From the NCBI GenBank assembly GCA_019747875.1, contig JAIEQI010000065.1, positions 1 through 44,944 of the forward strand: a DNA stretch of 44,944 bases. The letters are read 5' to 3'. The position numbers and the translations under genes were made by a program. The notes beneath the pieces were generated by a model. The model did no database searches, was not told where the DNA came from, and worked only from the letters and a program-made list of their open reading frames with translations. The DNA comes from Candidatus Obscuribacterales bacterium (GTDB taxonomy: Bacteria; Cyanobacteriota; Vampirovibrionia; Obscuribacterales; Obscuribacteraceae). Below, piece after piece: positions 1 to 7,711 of the stretch (its first letter is position 1; the number at the start of each line of letters is the position of its first letter).

Positions 1-44
1 AATTAACGAATTTAGCTATTGACAGTGAAGGGCGCTTCATGGAA

Positions 45-97
45 GCGCGGACGTCCCGTCCGCCCATAAGTATGGGCCGCGGACGTCCCGTCCGCGC
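45..97. repeat. Palindromic repeat A, two copies with a middle hairpin
   Basis: Two copies of the hairpin GCGGACG-TCC-CGTCCGC (47-63 and 78-96; the second has an 8-bp stem) flank a third perfect hairpin CCCATA-AG-TATGGG (63-76). Three hairpins in series resemble REP/BIME-type intergenic elements. The block starts six bases past the stop codon of the minus-strand glycosyltransferase, so it could also shape the 3' end of that mRNA. The same palindrome recurs at 7476-7492 and 7530-7546. Confidence 0.8.
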
Positions 98-102
98 TCC
101 CT

Positions 103-1326
103 CTATGCGATGACGACTATCTCAGAAGGGCTTCGCAGTTCATAAGTTACACCGCGCCACTGAATACGATTTGTGCAAACCGAATACAGTGTCATCCACG
201 GTAAAGCCAGATGTGCCAAGGGAAGGGCCATCATGAATCGCAAAGAGGACGCCTCAAGATCCGCCGCGCGGTCAGGCGGCAAGACCAATTGCCAGAGCTT
301 TTGCCCTTTCATCAAGAAAAATATTTCTACAAGTAAGACCGAAAGCCCAGTGAGCAGAGACCATTTGAAGATCGGGTCCGGAGACGCGATTGATAGGGCT
401 GCAGTTACAAGCACCGCGATTAACCAGGTTGCCATAATGCAAGCCCGCACGATCGCACGCACCCAAAGTTGCGGATAATAAACCTTGGTTAATATCAACT
501 GTCTATTAGTCCACTCCAAAACTTCTGCCCAATCGCCGTCGCCGTGGCTGGCAACCAAGCAGTGCGGAATAAACCGGACCTTTAAGCCCAAATCTTTCAC
601 TGCAGTTGTAAGCGACAAGTCGTCATCGGCTGAGCGATCCCAGTGTTGCGCAACCTTTGCTTTTTCGAAGATCTCCTTCTTGATTGCCATCGCACCGCCC
701 CAGGCAAAGCAATATTTCGGGCTAGCCATTTCCCATGCCGACAATCTATTCCACACGGAACGTATCATTGATGCCGCATCACCGCGATAAGGGATGTAGA
801 AACGATAGCCTGTCGTCGCACCCGTGTCCGTCTCAGCAAGCCCACCAACGAGATAGCGAAGGAAGTCAGGTCGTGCGATCACATCGGAATCAACAAACGC
901 AATCGCCTCAACGTCCGGCGACAGCTGCTTCAGCGCTTCCAGCTGGTTGTTCAGTTTCTGCGCTCGCTGCGGATTGATGCCGGCAACGACAACTCGACTG
1001 GGAACAGAGGGCGTATCTTCGCATACTTTGAGCAGAGCTGGGTAAGCAGGATCGTCGCTTGTTGCTACGGCAAAAACCACTTCAAACTGAGCCTTGCCGT
1101 CCAGCCTGTAATCCTGCTCTAGTAGCTTTCTCATGTTCTCAGAAAAGCCAGGGTCGAGCCCCTTACAGGGCAAAATCACAGCTAGTTTCGGCAAATAAGT
1201 CGGCTCAGGTTTGCGCAGAGCATCTTCGACATAGCGGCACATCCGCGTGAATGAATAGAGCTGCGAAACGGTTACGGCTAAAGTAATGAAGCCAAGCAGA
1301 AAAAGAAAAAACATGGCAAGCACCAA
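103..1326 (-). CDS. Membrane glycosyltransferase family 2, ceramide-glucosyltransferase/HpnI-like
   Basis: Probably transfers a sugar from a nucleotide-sugar to a membrane lipid at the cytoplasmic face. An N-terminal membrane segment (residues 5-24) is followed by a GT-A domain with FVDSDV (D146/D148, metal and nucleotide binding), SADDD (D234-236, catalytic base region) and NRQLIL (275-279) where the family has its (Q/R)xxRW motif. Two or three membrane segments follow (about 288-345 and 365-385), and the tail has RIQWRGVTYEL, the W-R-G-x-x-Y ending typical of GT21/HpnI proteins. Length (407 aa) fits the family. The longest frame starts at TTG 1326; ATG 1314, four codons in, is an equal candidate, and neither has a strong Shine-Dalgarno. 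No hopanoid genes are nearby, so the acceptor lipid is unknown. It diverges from the GH3 gene. Confidence 0.85.
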   Translation of the reverse strand: MVLAMFFLFLLGFITLAVTVSQLYSFTRMCRYVEDALRKPEPTYLPKLAVILPCKGLDPGFSENMRKLLEQDYRLDGKAQFEVVFAVATSDDPAYPALLKVCEDTPSVPSRVVVAGINPQRAQKLNNQLEALKQLSPDVEAIAFVDSDVIARPDFLRYLVGGLAETDTGATTGYRFYIPYRGDAASMIRSVWNRLSAWEMASPKYCFAWGGAMAIKKEIFEKAKVAQHWDRSADDDLSLTTAVKDLGLKVRFIPHCLVASHGDGDWAEVLEWTNRQLILTKVYYPQLWVRAIVRACIMATWLIAVLVTAALSIASPDPIFKWSLLTGLSVLLVEIFFLMKGQKLWQLVLPPDRAADLEASSLRFMMALPLAHLALPWMTLYSVCTNRIQWRGVTYELRSPSEIVVIA

Positions 1327-1340
1327 TAAAGAGCGCCTAG

Positions 1341-1348
1341 AGTATAAT
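1341..1348. promoter_or_regulatory. Possible -10 boxes between divergent genes
   Basis: The near-palindromic octamer AGTATAAT gives TATAAT on the plus strand (1343-1348, about 95 nt before the GH3 start) and TATACT on the minus strand (about 15 nt before the glycosyltransferase start). No convincing -35 box is visible in either direction, so this is tentative. Confidence 0.3.
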
Positions 1349-1443
1349 GCGGGCTCTTTCAGTGTTCCAGCGCGACTGTTTCATGATCGACGCTTCAGGC
1401 TGAATGCTGTAATAGATTTTATCTCCGCCCTGAGATTTACGCC

Positions 1444-3144
1444 TTGTCTTCGACCGTTAGAAAACTTGTTTATGGCATTTTCGAGCGCCTGGCTCGAAAA
1501 GAAATGGCCGAGCTAGAAGATGATTGCAAGAACCCTCGTCAAGCTCAGTGGCGAAAACTCGCCGAGATCATGAAACTCAATGGCGAAACCGTTTTCGGTA
1601 AGGAGCATTCGTTTTCGTCGGTCAATTCAATAAGTGATTACCAAAACGCCACTCAGATTTCCGATTACGAAAAATTCCGTCCCTACATCGACAGGATGTG
1701 GCAGGGCGAGAAACAGATTCTGACGGCAGAGCACCCATTTATGTATGCCACCACCAGCGGCACTATGGGTCAATCCAAGTATATTCCGGTAACCCCATCC
1801 TATATAAAAGAATTTCGCAAGGCTTCTGTAGCGTCCGGATATTTCACGCTGAAATCCTTCCCCGGTATCGTAAATGGTGTCACTCTCAGCGTTTTTTCTC
1901 CGGCAGAAGAAGGCCGCAGCGCTGACGGCACTCCCTATGGCGCAATCTCCGGTGGACTTTACTTGCGCGAACCGTGGCTGGTCAAGAAATACATTTCGCC
2001 AATTCCATATCAAGTTTATTTGATCAAAGACTACGAGAGCAAATACTATGCCTTACTTCGCTGCGCATTGGCTTTGCCGCTAACGACCTTTTATACGTTA
2101 AACCCAAGTACCATTGTCATGCTTCTCAAAAAGCTGGACAAGTTCGCTCCATCGCTAATCAAGGATATCGCAGAAGGAACTTGCAATTCCCCAAGCCCGC
2201 TCGGGTCCGAAACGATGGAAGCGATAAAACCATTCTTGAGCAAAGATCCGGAGCGTGCACGCTACTTAAGTTCATTGCTTGAGAAGGGTCAATTCAGACC
2301 AGAAAAAATCTGGCCGCAGCTCCAGGTTGTATGTTGTTGGACAAAGGCAAGCGCCGCATTCTATATAAAGGACTTCCCGGAATACTTCGGCAATACCCCG
2401 ATAACCGAGGTCTCCTACGGTGCCAGCGAGGGGCGAGGCAGTATCTCAATGGGAGATGGGCGGCAACTTCTAGCCATTCGCTCGCACTTCTTTGAGTTCA
2501 TTCCCGAATCCGAAATCGATAGCCCCACCCCTAGCATTCTTCTGGCTGATGAGCTTAGCGTTGGGCAGAACTACTACATTCTTTTCAGCACCGCAGCAGG
2601 GCTCTACCGATACCATATAAATGATGTGATCAAGGTTGTTGGAATGCATCACAACTGCCCATTGATCGAGTTTCAATACAAAGGTGGGAACATTTCCTCG
2701 TTTACCGGCGAGAAATTGACCGAACTCCAGGTGACGCAGGCTATGCAGAGTGCGCTTAAAGAAACGAACTCGAGCTGCCGCTTTTTTACGCTGCTGCCTG
2801 AGTTTCGACCGCAGCCGCATTACAAGCTCTTGCTGGAGTTCGAGCCAGAGCAGGGGGGCGCGCAAAAACAAGCACAATCAGTGCTGGAAAGCTTTGAGAG
2901 ACACCTTTGCAATCTGAACGAAGAATATAAAACGAAGCGTAATTCACAACGTTTAGACCCACCTGAGCTTGCATTGCTAAAGACTGGGGCGTATGAAAAC
3001 CTGCGCAGAAAACTGAGCTCCGCCGGCACACCCGATGCCCAGATAAAATTCAGCCACCTAAACCCCAAAGATGAAATCAGGTCTTATTTCGAAGAGCAGG
3101 CAAGCATTTCCGAGCCTCGCGAATTTGCAGAGGAACATCAGTAA
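1444..3144 (+). CDS. GH3-family acyl-acid-amido synthetase-like protein
   Basis: GH3 enzymes are ANL-superfamily adenylating proteins that activate a carboxylate with ATP and couple it to an amino acid. Visible motifs are TSGTMGQSKYIPVT (ATP loop, about residues 105-118), YGASEGRGS (the YGxSE nucleotide motif, about 328-336) and YRYHINDVIKV (the YRxGD-type motif). The first ~70 residues, ending VFGKEHSF, match the usual GH3 N-terminus. This supports the TTG start: the frame has no earlier ATG/GTG/TTG, and starting at ATG 1504 would cut into that region. Length (566 aa) is normal for bacterial members. The last ~70 residues (KDEIRSYFEEQ) are more divergent. In plants the substrates are auxin or jasmonate; the bacterial substrate is unknown. 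No partner gene nearby points to a pathway. Confidence 0.88.
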   Translation: MSSTVRKLVYGIFERLARKEMAELEDDCKNPRQAQWRKLAEIMKLNGETVFGKEHSFSSVNSISDYQNATQISDYEKFRPYIDRMWQGEKQILTAEHPFMYATTSGTMGQSKYIPVTPSYIKEFRKASVASGYFTLKSFPGIVNGVTLSVFSPAEEGRSADGTPYGAISGGLYLREPWLVKKYISPIPYQVYLIKDYESKYYALLRCALALPLTTFYTLNPSTIVMLLKKLDKFAPSLIKDIAEGTCNSPSPLGSETMEAIKPFLSKDPERARYLSSLLEKGQFRPEKIWPQLQVVCCWTKASAAFYIKDFPEYFGNTPITEVSYGASEGRGSISMGDGRQLLAIRSHFFEFIPESEIDSPTPSILLADELSVGQNYYILFSTAAGLYRYHINDVIKVVGMHHNCPLIEFQYKGGNISSFTGEKLTELQVTQAMQSALKETNSSCRFFTLLPEFRPQPHYKLLLEFEPEQGGAQKQAQSVLESFERHLCNLNEEYKTKRNSQRLDPPELALLKTGAYENLRRKLSSAGTPDAQIKFSHLNPKDEIRSYFEEQASISEPREFAEEHQ

Positions 3145-3259
3145 GGTCAGCTCGTCCCAAGATATCGTAAGCCAAATAAATAAAAGCTGGACTTCCATGC
3201 AACTATTGGCGGATTCTGAAGTATGATCAAAGGTCCAGTGGATAAGCGGGGAAAACAAA

Positions 3260-3724
3260 GTGGCTGACGAATCAAGTAACCAGAAGAAAGCAGCAGACAA
3301 AGCTTCCAAAGAATGGCTTCGCGACTATCTGCATCAGATTTATGGCGTCAGTTTTGAAAGTGAGACCAAAATGAAAGAGGACCTGAAGAAATCAGGTCAA
3401 CACATCACCAACAATGTAATCGCAGATGATTTCGTATGCAGATTGTTGTCCCGGTTCAATGATATCGATAGCATGCCCAGCGATGGATTCATAACGATCA
3501 CAGAAATAGAAAATGCGATCGCCAAACCACAACTGCACCTGGACAAAAAAGATGTTTTAATGCTCCAACTTTTGCGGAAGTATTTCTTCAGCATCAAAGA
3601 GCTGAGCTCAGATGGTGGTAATGGTATCTCTCGCAAAGACATCGAATATCTGTCGCACAGCCTCAGCCAAGCATGCACATCACTTCGCGCTTTGATTGAA
3701 AAAGAATTCGAGGTGAAGAAGTGA
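3260..3724 (+). CDS. Small EF-hand-like helical protein
   Basis: A 154-aa soluble, charged protein with no signal peptide. Two segments look like degenerate EF-hands: around residues 70-85, D-I-D...SDGFITITE keeps the D-G-x-I-x-x-x-E half of a calcium loop but has about three extra residues before it; around 118-130, SSDGGNGISRKD keeps the central Gly/Ile and ends in Asp instead of Glu. Calcium binding is therefore uncertain. The start is GTG 3260, with GGGG about 8 nt upstream. The stop overlaps the start of the next gene in a GTGA, which suggests translational coupling with the exported protein downstream. Confidence 0.6.
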   Translation: MADESSNQKKAADKASKEWLRDYLHQIYGVSFESETKMKEDLKKSGQHITNNVIADDFVCRLLSRFNDIDSMPSDGFITITEIENAIAKPQLHLDKKDVLMLQLLRKYFFSIKELSSDGGNGISRKDIEYLSHSLSQACTSLRALIEKEFEVKK

Positions 3725-4323
3725 AAGACGCGCCACACCCTGCAGGGGCGAATTGCTCTTTGGGTTCGAATCCGGGAGCGCCGGCATCCTGCCGGCTTCG
3801 AGCATTGAGAGCGAATCTGGTGCTCCCTCAGTTTTGTATTTGCCTTCGACCTTGCAGATTGAGCGGTCCGTTATTTCTTATGATGGCATGCGCCTGCTTG
3901 CTCTTTTCTATCACACCCGTTTTTGCAGAAGATGCTATGGTGGAAGCGCAAAAAGTATTCAAACAATTCTCTGAAATGGAACGCGCCTTCGATCCCGCCG
4001 TAGCAGAGTTGTTTGCGCCAAACGCCGTTGTGAAAGACGTGAGAGTTTATCAGGATGGTCAAACAAAAACCATCACCTGGTCAGGCACAGATTACAAACA
4101 AGTTTTGCGGGCTGGATTGCCCGTGGCAAAAATCCGCAACGACCTGAACACCTACAGCGCCATCGCTTACTCACGCGAAGGTGCAAATGTGCGAATCAAA
4201 GGCTCACGCCACAATACACTAAAGAAATATTCCGGTCCCTTCGAACTCGTGGTAGCACCAGTTACAGCAAACGGACGCACCAGCTGGAAGATCATAGAAG
4301 AGTTCACTCAGAGCGAGCCCTAA
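3721..4323 (+). CDS. Exported NTF2/SnoaL-like protein with repeat-interrupted N-terminus
   Basis: The mature part (about residues 70-200) is a small alpha/beta domain, with ALFAPNAVVKD-type helices followed by strands and ending TSWKIIEEF, which resembles NTF2/SnoaL folds. This is a pattern judgement, not a family hit. The hydrophobic segment MMACACLLFSITPVFA followed by EDA looks like a Sec signal peptide, but it begins only at residue 54. The GTG start overlaps the upstream stop and has GAGG seven bases before it, so it is a good translation start. Palindromic repeat B (3765-3801) lies inside the first 30 codons and is read through in frame, pushing the signal peptide away from the N-terminus. 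TTG 3859 or ATG 3880 would restore a conventional exported protein. Confidence 0.55.
   Translation: MKDAPHPAGANCSLGSNPGAPASCRLRALRANLVLPQFCICLRPCRLSGPLFLMMACACLLFSITPVFAEDAMVEAQKVFKQFSEMERAFDPAVAELFAPNAVVKDVRVYQDGQTKTITWSGTDYKQVLRAGLPVAKIRNDLNTYSAIAYSREGANVRIKGSRHNTLKKYSGPFELVVAPVTANGRTSWKIIEEFTQSEP
3765..3801 (+). repeat. Palindromic repeat B, copy 1 (inside a gene start)
   Basis: TTCGAATCCGGGAGC leads into the hairpin GCCGGC-ATCCT-GCCGGC and then TTCGA. The same element occurs at 13703-13742 (reverse orientation) and 40521-40599 (tandem), with a decayed copy at 20896-20931. It encodes residues 15-27 of the exported protein frame. Its left edge, GGGTTCGAATCC, is identical to a common tRNA T-arm sequence. 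Confidence 0.85.
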
Positions 4324-4374
4324 CGCTGAGTCTACACACTGAACTTCGAAAACGTTGCTTGCTGAATTGCCAGC

Positions 4375-4391
4375 GCATGGCGATGCCATGC
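4375..4391. repeat. Perfect inverted repeat between convergent genes
   Basis: GCATGGC-GAT-GCCATGC, a 7-bp stem with a 3-nt loop, lies in the 140-bp gap where the exported NTF2-like gene (+) and the Ala-rich gene (-) converge. There is no T-run on either side, so it is not a classical intrinsic terminator, though it could block readthrough or protect 3' ends. Confidence 0.45.
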
Positions 4392-4463
4392 ATCACCCCA
4401 TAGAGCGAATTACTTTTCAACGGGCGCCGCATAGCGACGTTCCAACGGACCCACAATGTGAAA

Positions 4464-5033
4464 TTACTGCCGACAGGTCTCGGCATTGTATCGGGCGCGG
4501 TTGGCTGCTTCTTGCGCTCGATTGGCCGCGTCCCTCGCTCTTGCTGCAGCATCTTGTGCAAGCGAGCTAGCACCATATGCAGTGCTTGCCGTTTTGTCGG
4601 CCCAGTTTCTTGCTGAGTCCGCATGATATTGCGCCTGAGAGGCAGCGCTTAATCGCGAATCGCGATTTCCAGAATTAGCACGGCTGGCAGCATTTTCTGC
4701 CTGCGCCTTTTGATCGATTGCGCACTGCATGTACTGCTGGCATGAATTCACCTTCGCAGCATCCTCATTCTGCTTTCCTGATTCGCTCGATACGGAGGCG
4801 GCCGACTTCTTCGATTTCGATTTTGTTTTTGCTCCAGCTCTCTTCTTAGCTGGAGACTTTGGCAGCAGGCTCTTCGGTAAAAATCCCTGAAAGAGCCCGG
4901 TAATCAGATCGGTGCCTGAATCCTCCTCCTCTTCCTCCTTAACTTTCGGACGACTTACAGACTTGGCCGCATACAGTATTGCGCCAGTGACAGCCCAAAA
5001 TGCCAAAATAGGTAATATTGGAAGCTCATGCAT
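4464..5033 (-). CDS. Membrane-anchored Ala-rich coiled-coil protein, unknown function
   Basis: A 189-aa protein. Residues 1-23 (MHELPILPILAFWAVTGAIL) form one hydrophobic segment without a clear cleavage site, probably an anchor. A run of acidic residues (33-38) and a Lys/Ser-rich linker (about 55-85) follow, then an Ala/Arg/Gln-rich helix (about 95-185) with repeated A-R-D-A-A-N-R-A-Q-E-A-A-N-R-A heptad-like spacing. Two cysteines near CQQYMQC and one at the end (ETCRQ) could form disulfides if the tail is outside the cell. No family is recognised. It is divergent from the kinase-TPR gene, with a 130-bp shared promoter region. Confidence 0.6.
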   Translation of the reverse strand: MHELPILPILAFWAVTGAILYAAKSVSRPKVKEEEEEDSGTDLITGLFQGFLPKSLLPKSPAKKRAGAKTKSKSKKSAASVSSESGKQNEDAAKVNSCQQYMQCAIDQKAQAENAASRANSGNRDSRLSAASQAQYHADSARNWADKTASTAYGASSLAQDAAARARDAANRAQEAANRARYNAETCRQ

Positions 5034-5066
5034 AGCTGTAAGTTAGGAGATCAGTCATCAGATACG

Positions 5067-5072
5067 TATAAT
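5067..5072 (+). promoter_or_regulatory. Possible -10 box for the kinase-TPR gene
   Basis: TATAAT preceded by ACG lies about 92 nt before the TTG start. The -35 region is weak, so the assignment rests on the -10 match alone. Confidence 0.3.
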
Positions 5073-5163
5073 GGCACAGTAGCATTAAGAAGTAGTAAAG
5101 AGACAGAAGAATTTAGGTGGGGCGCATACATTCGCCCAATCACTCACAAGTCAGGCGATTGAG

Positions 5164-7443
5164 TTGGAACCAAATCAACCAAACAAAACGGAGACAGCCG
5201 AGGAAACGGAAAAGCTGAAACTAGTCAGCGCCGGCTCAGAGCAGGCTCCCGCAGCCGCGCAGGCAGACGACGCGAGCGATAACACTGTAGCGATGAATTT
5301 TACCGCCCTCCACGACGCGCCCAACGTTAACACACTTGGTGATACGAAGGACAACCTACTTGAACTGACTCGCGGTGACGGTGCGAAAACCGACAAGCTG
5401 GTCAACAAGATTATTGCTGGACATTACCAAATTCTTGAATTCATCGGAATTGGCGGCATGGGAAAAGTCTACAAGGCCAACCACACGCTTTTAAGACGCC
5501 TCGTTGCCATCAAGTTCTTACAAGACAATAGAATCGGTCATGATGTGGGAACTTTGCGCCGCTTCCAGCAAGAAGCGCAAACGGTCGTCAGACTGAACCA
5601 TCCTAATATTCCGGCGCTGCGTGAATTCGGGGTGACCGACGAGATTCCTTTTATTGTGATGGATTACGTCGAGGGGATCTCTTTCGGCACCATGATCGCA
5701 GAGAAGACACTCTCGCCACAGGAAATTTGCGCTATCACAGCGCAGGTCTGCGATGCGATGGAGCACGCTCATCAAAATAAGATTATTCATCGTGATATAA
5801 AGCCATCGAATATTCTAGTAAAACGCCACGCTGCAAAAAACACAGAAGAGCAAGATGACAACTCCAATAGCGAGCCGCCAAAAGGATTCACGGCTTACTT
5901 GCTCGACTTCGGGATTGCAAAAGTAATTGACGCAATCTATGATTCGCGCCTGACTGAAACAGGTGAGCTTGTTGGAACAGTTCGCTACATGAGTCCTGAA
6001 CAGTTCAACGGGTTCCCCGCATCAGCAAGTTCCGACATTTACTCGCTGGGCTGTGTTCTCTTCGAAGCTTTAGCTGGGCAGCCGCCATTTCTGGGCAACA
6101 GCCGCATGGAAATCATGCGCAAACATCAGGAAGCGGAACCGCCTGACCTTCCAGCATCAGTCCCGGCTCCCATCCAAAATATTGTTTATCGCTGCTTGGA
6201 AAAGACTCCGGAGCGCAGACCGCAAAGCGCTGCGGCACTGGCTGTTGAGTTGCGAAAAGCTGCGGAGGGTCAAGCACCTGAGTTTCTTGTCCCACGCATA
6301 AAAAGTACGCAGTATAAATGGATTTTGACTGCACTGGTCACCATTCCATGTGCATTAGGATTGCTGTGGCTTTTCAATCTGCCGAAGGAAGAGGCGGGAT
6401 TCGAAAAGCTGAATCGACAAATCAATGCTAGCCCCGAAAGCCGGGCGACCGCACCGCTCTATTTTGAGAGAGGCGAAAAATACTTCAAGAATAAGTCATA
6501 CCAGCAGGCGTTATACGACTACACACACGCTGCAAAGTTGGATCCACAAAACGGTCAAGCTATGCACAAGGCTGCGACTTGCTTTTACGAGACGGGGGAT
6601 CACCATTCCGCAATTAAGTACGCAGAGGAAGCCCTGGAAGTGGATCCAAAAGACGGCGAAGCAATGTTCATCGCAGCTGCTGCCAAAGCGAAACTGGGTC
6701 GCCTGGTTGAAGCAATTGAGGACTACTCAAAGCTTCTCGATTCCATTCCGGAAACTCTTTCGGAACTGAGGCTGGCCGCACTGAACAATCGTTCCAACAG
6801 TTATTTTGTGCTCGGCAAAAACGAGGCGGCGCTGGCAGACGCAAAAGCGGTGTTGAACCTTCAACCTGAGAACAAAGGTGCACATCTTAACCGCGCAGAA
6901 ATTATGATGTCCATGCGTGATTACGAAAGGGCGATGGACGATGTTGAATCCGTAATAAAAGCCGACCCCAAGTCCGACCGCGCGCATGACATACGAGGTC
7001 GCCTGCACATGCTGATGAAGAAGCATCAGAAGGCGGTCGAAGATTTCACTGACGCCATCAATCTGGGGAGGAAGAATCCCGCGATTTATCTGGATCGGGC
7101 GCGAGCTCATATGGAGCTGGGAGACACAGATTCAGCACTGAACGACAGTACACAGGCAGGCAGCATCGAGCCTGCCAACCCTACTCCGAAGTTTTATCAC
7201 TCATACTTTTTGTTGAAGTCGGGGAAGGTGAAGGAATCTCTTGCCGAAACTGATGCATTGCTGACCGTCTATAAACGAGATGCGGATCTCTGGCTTCTCA
7301 AAGCAGCGGCGCTGGCTAAGCAAGAACAAAAGGACGAAGCGGTGAAGATCGTTCATTCGATTGAGCAGAAGGTGGCGGATACTAAGAAGCCTCTCAAGGT
7401 AAATTCTGAATTTATGGCACTAGCAAAAGAGTCCATTAAGTAG
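5164..7443 (+). CDS. Transmembrane Ser/Thr protein kinase with C-terminal TPR repeats
   Basis: A Hanks-type kinase with all key residues: Gly-rich loop GIGGMGKVY (95-103), AIKF lysine (K117), helix-C Glu (E137), HRDIKPSN (209-216), DFG (248-250) and MSPEQ (276-280). About 20 polar residues (220-240) are inserted before the DFG strand. A single membrane segment (about 385-405) follows, then eight or so TPR-type helix pairs (about 430-750), presumably on the other side of the membrane, suggesting a sensor or scaffold for protein partners. The N-terminal 85 residues are disordered and Ala/Glu-rich. The start is TTG with AGG eight bases upstream; ATG at codon 44 would remove only the disordered part. 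Of the five kinase-fold proteins here this is the most conventional. Confidence 0.92.
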   Translation: MEPNQPNKTETAEETEKLKLVSAGSEQAPAAAQADDASDNTVAMNFTALHDAPNVNTLGDTKDNLLELTRGDGAKTDKLVNKIIAGHYQILEFIGIGGMGKVYKANHTLLRRLVAIKFLQDNRIGHDVGTLRRFQQEAQTVVRLNHPNIPALREFGVTDEIPFIVMDYVEGISFGTMIAEKTLSPQEICAITAQVCDAMEHAHQNKIIHRDIKPSNILVKRHAAKNTEEQDDNSNSEPPKGFTAYLLDFGIAKVIDAIYDSRLTETGELVGTVRYMSPEQFNGFPASASSDIYSLGCVLFEALAGQPPFLGNSRMEIMRKHQEAEPPDLPASVPAPIQNIVYRCLEKTPERRPQSAAALAVELRKAAEGQAPEFLVPRIKSTQYKWILTALVTIPCALGLLWLFNLPKEEAGFEKLNRQINASPESRATAPLYFERGEKYFKNKSYQQALYDYTHAAKLDPQNGQAMHKAATCFYETGDHHSAIKYAEEALEVDPKDGEAMFIAAAAKAKLGRLVEAIEDYSKLLDSIPETLSELRLAALNNRSNSYFVLGKNEAALADAKAVLNLQPENKGAHLNRAEIMMSMRDYERAMDDVESVIKADPKSDRAHDIRGRLHMLMKKHQKAVEDFTDAINLGRKNPAIYLDRARAHMELGDTDSALNDSTQAGSIEPANPTPKFYHSYFLLKSGKVKESLAETDALLTVYKRDADLWLLKAAALAKQEQKDEAVKIVHSIEQKVADTKKPLKVNSEFMALAKESIK

Positions 7444-7448
7444 AAAAA

Positions 7449-7550
7449 GAAGCGCGTTGCAGCTAAGTATGGAGCGCGGACGTCCCGTCCGCCCATAAGC
7501 GTGAAGCGCGTTGCAGCTGCGTATGGGGCGCGGGCGTCCCGTCCGCTACA
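7449..7550. repeat. Palindromic repeat A, two tandem longer units
   Basis: Two imperfect tandem units of about 53 bp (GAAGCGCGTTGCAGCT, then GTATGG, then the palindrome) carry hairpins at 7476-7492 (GCGGACG-TCC-CGTCCGC) and 7530-7546 (one A-to-G change in the stem, leaving a G-T pair). They begin five bases after the kinase stop. The 248-bp gap to the adhesin gene holds nothing else recognisable. Confidence 0.8.
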
Positions 7551-7685
7551 TCTAGGCCCTTGCATGGGGGTCAACTGGACGCATTCATTAGGTTAGACTG
7601 AAAGTAGCAGCAGTCGCCGAATCGGGCTTGATGGCGGCGGCGCATTTGTTACGATATGATTGTTTCGTTGTTGAGGCCTTGCCTT

Positions 7686-7711
7686 AAGGAGTGCGGATCG
7701 GTCCGCCCATG
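7686..7711 (+). promoter_or_regulatory. Shine-Dalgarno separated from ATG by a short hairpin
   Basis: AAGGAG (7686-7691) is 17 nt from ATG 7709, too far for normal use, but the intervening GCGGA-TCGG-TCCGC (7693-7706) can fold into a 5-bp hairpin that would bring it to working distance. The alternative start, GTG 7691, overlaps the Shine-Dalgarno itself and is unlikely. Confidence 0.35.

Noticed and set aside
103..1326. Hopanoid biosynthesis gene hpnI
   Set aside because: The sequence fits the broad GT21/HpnI group, but no other hpn gene is nearby, so no symbol is given.
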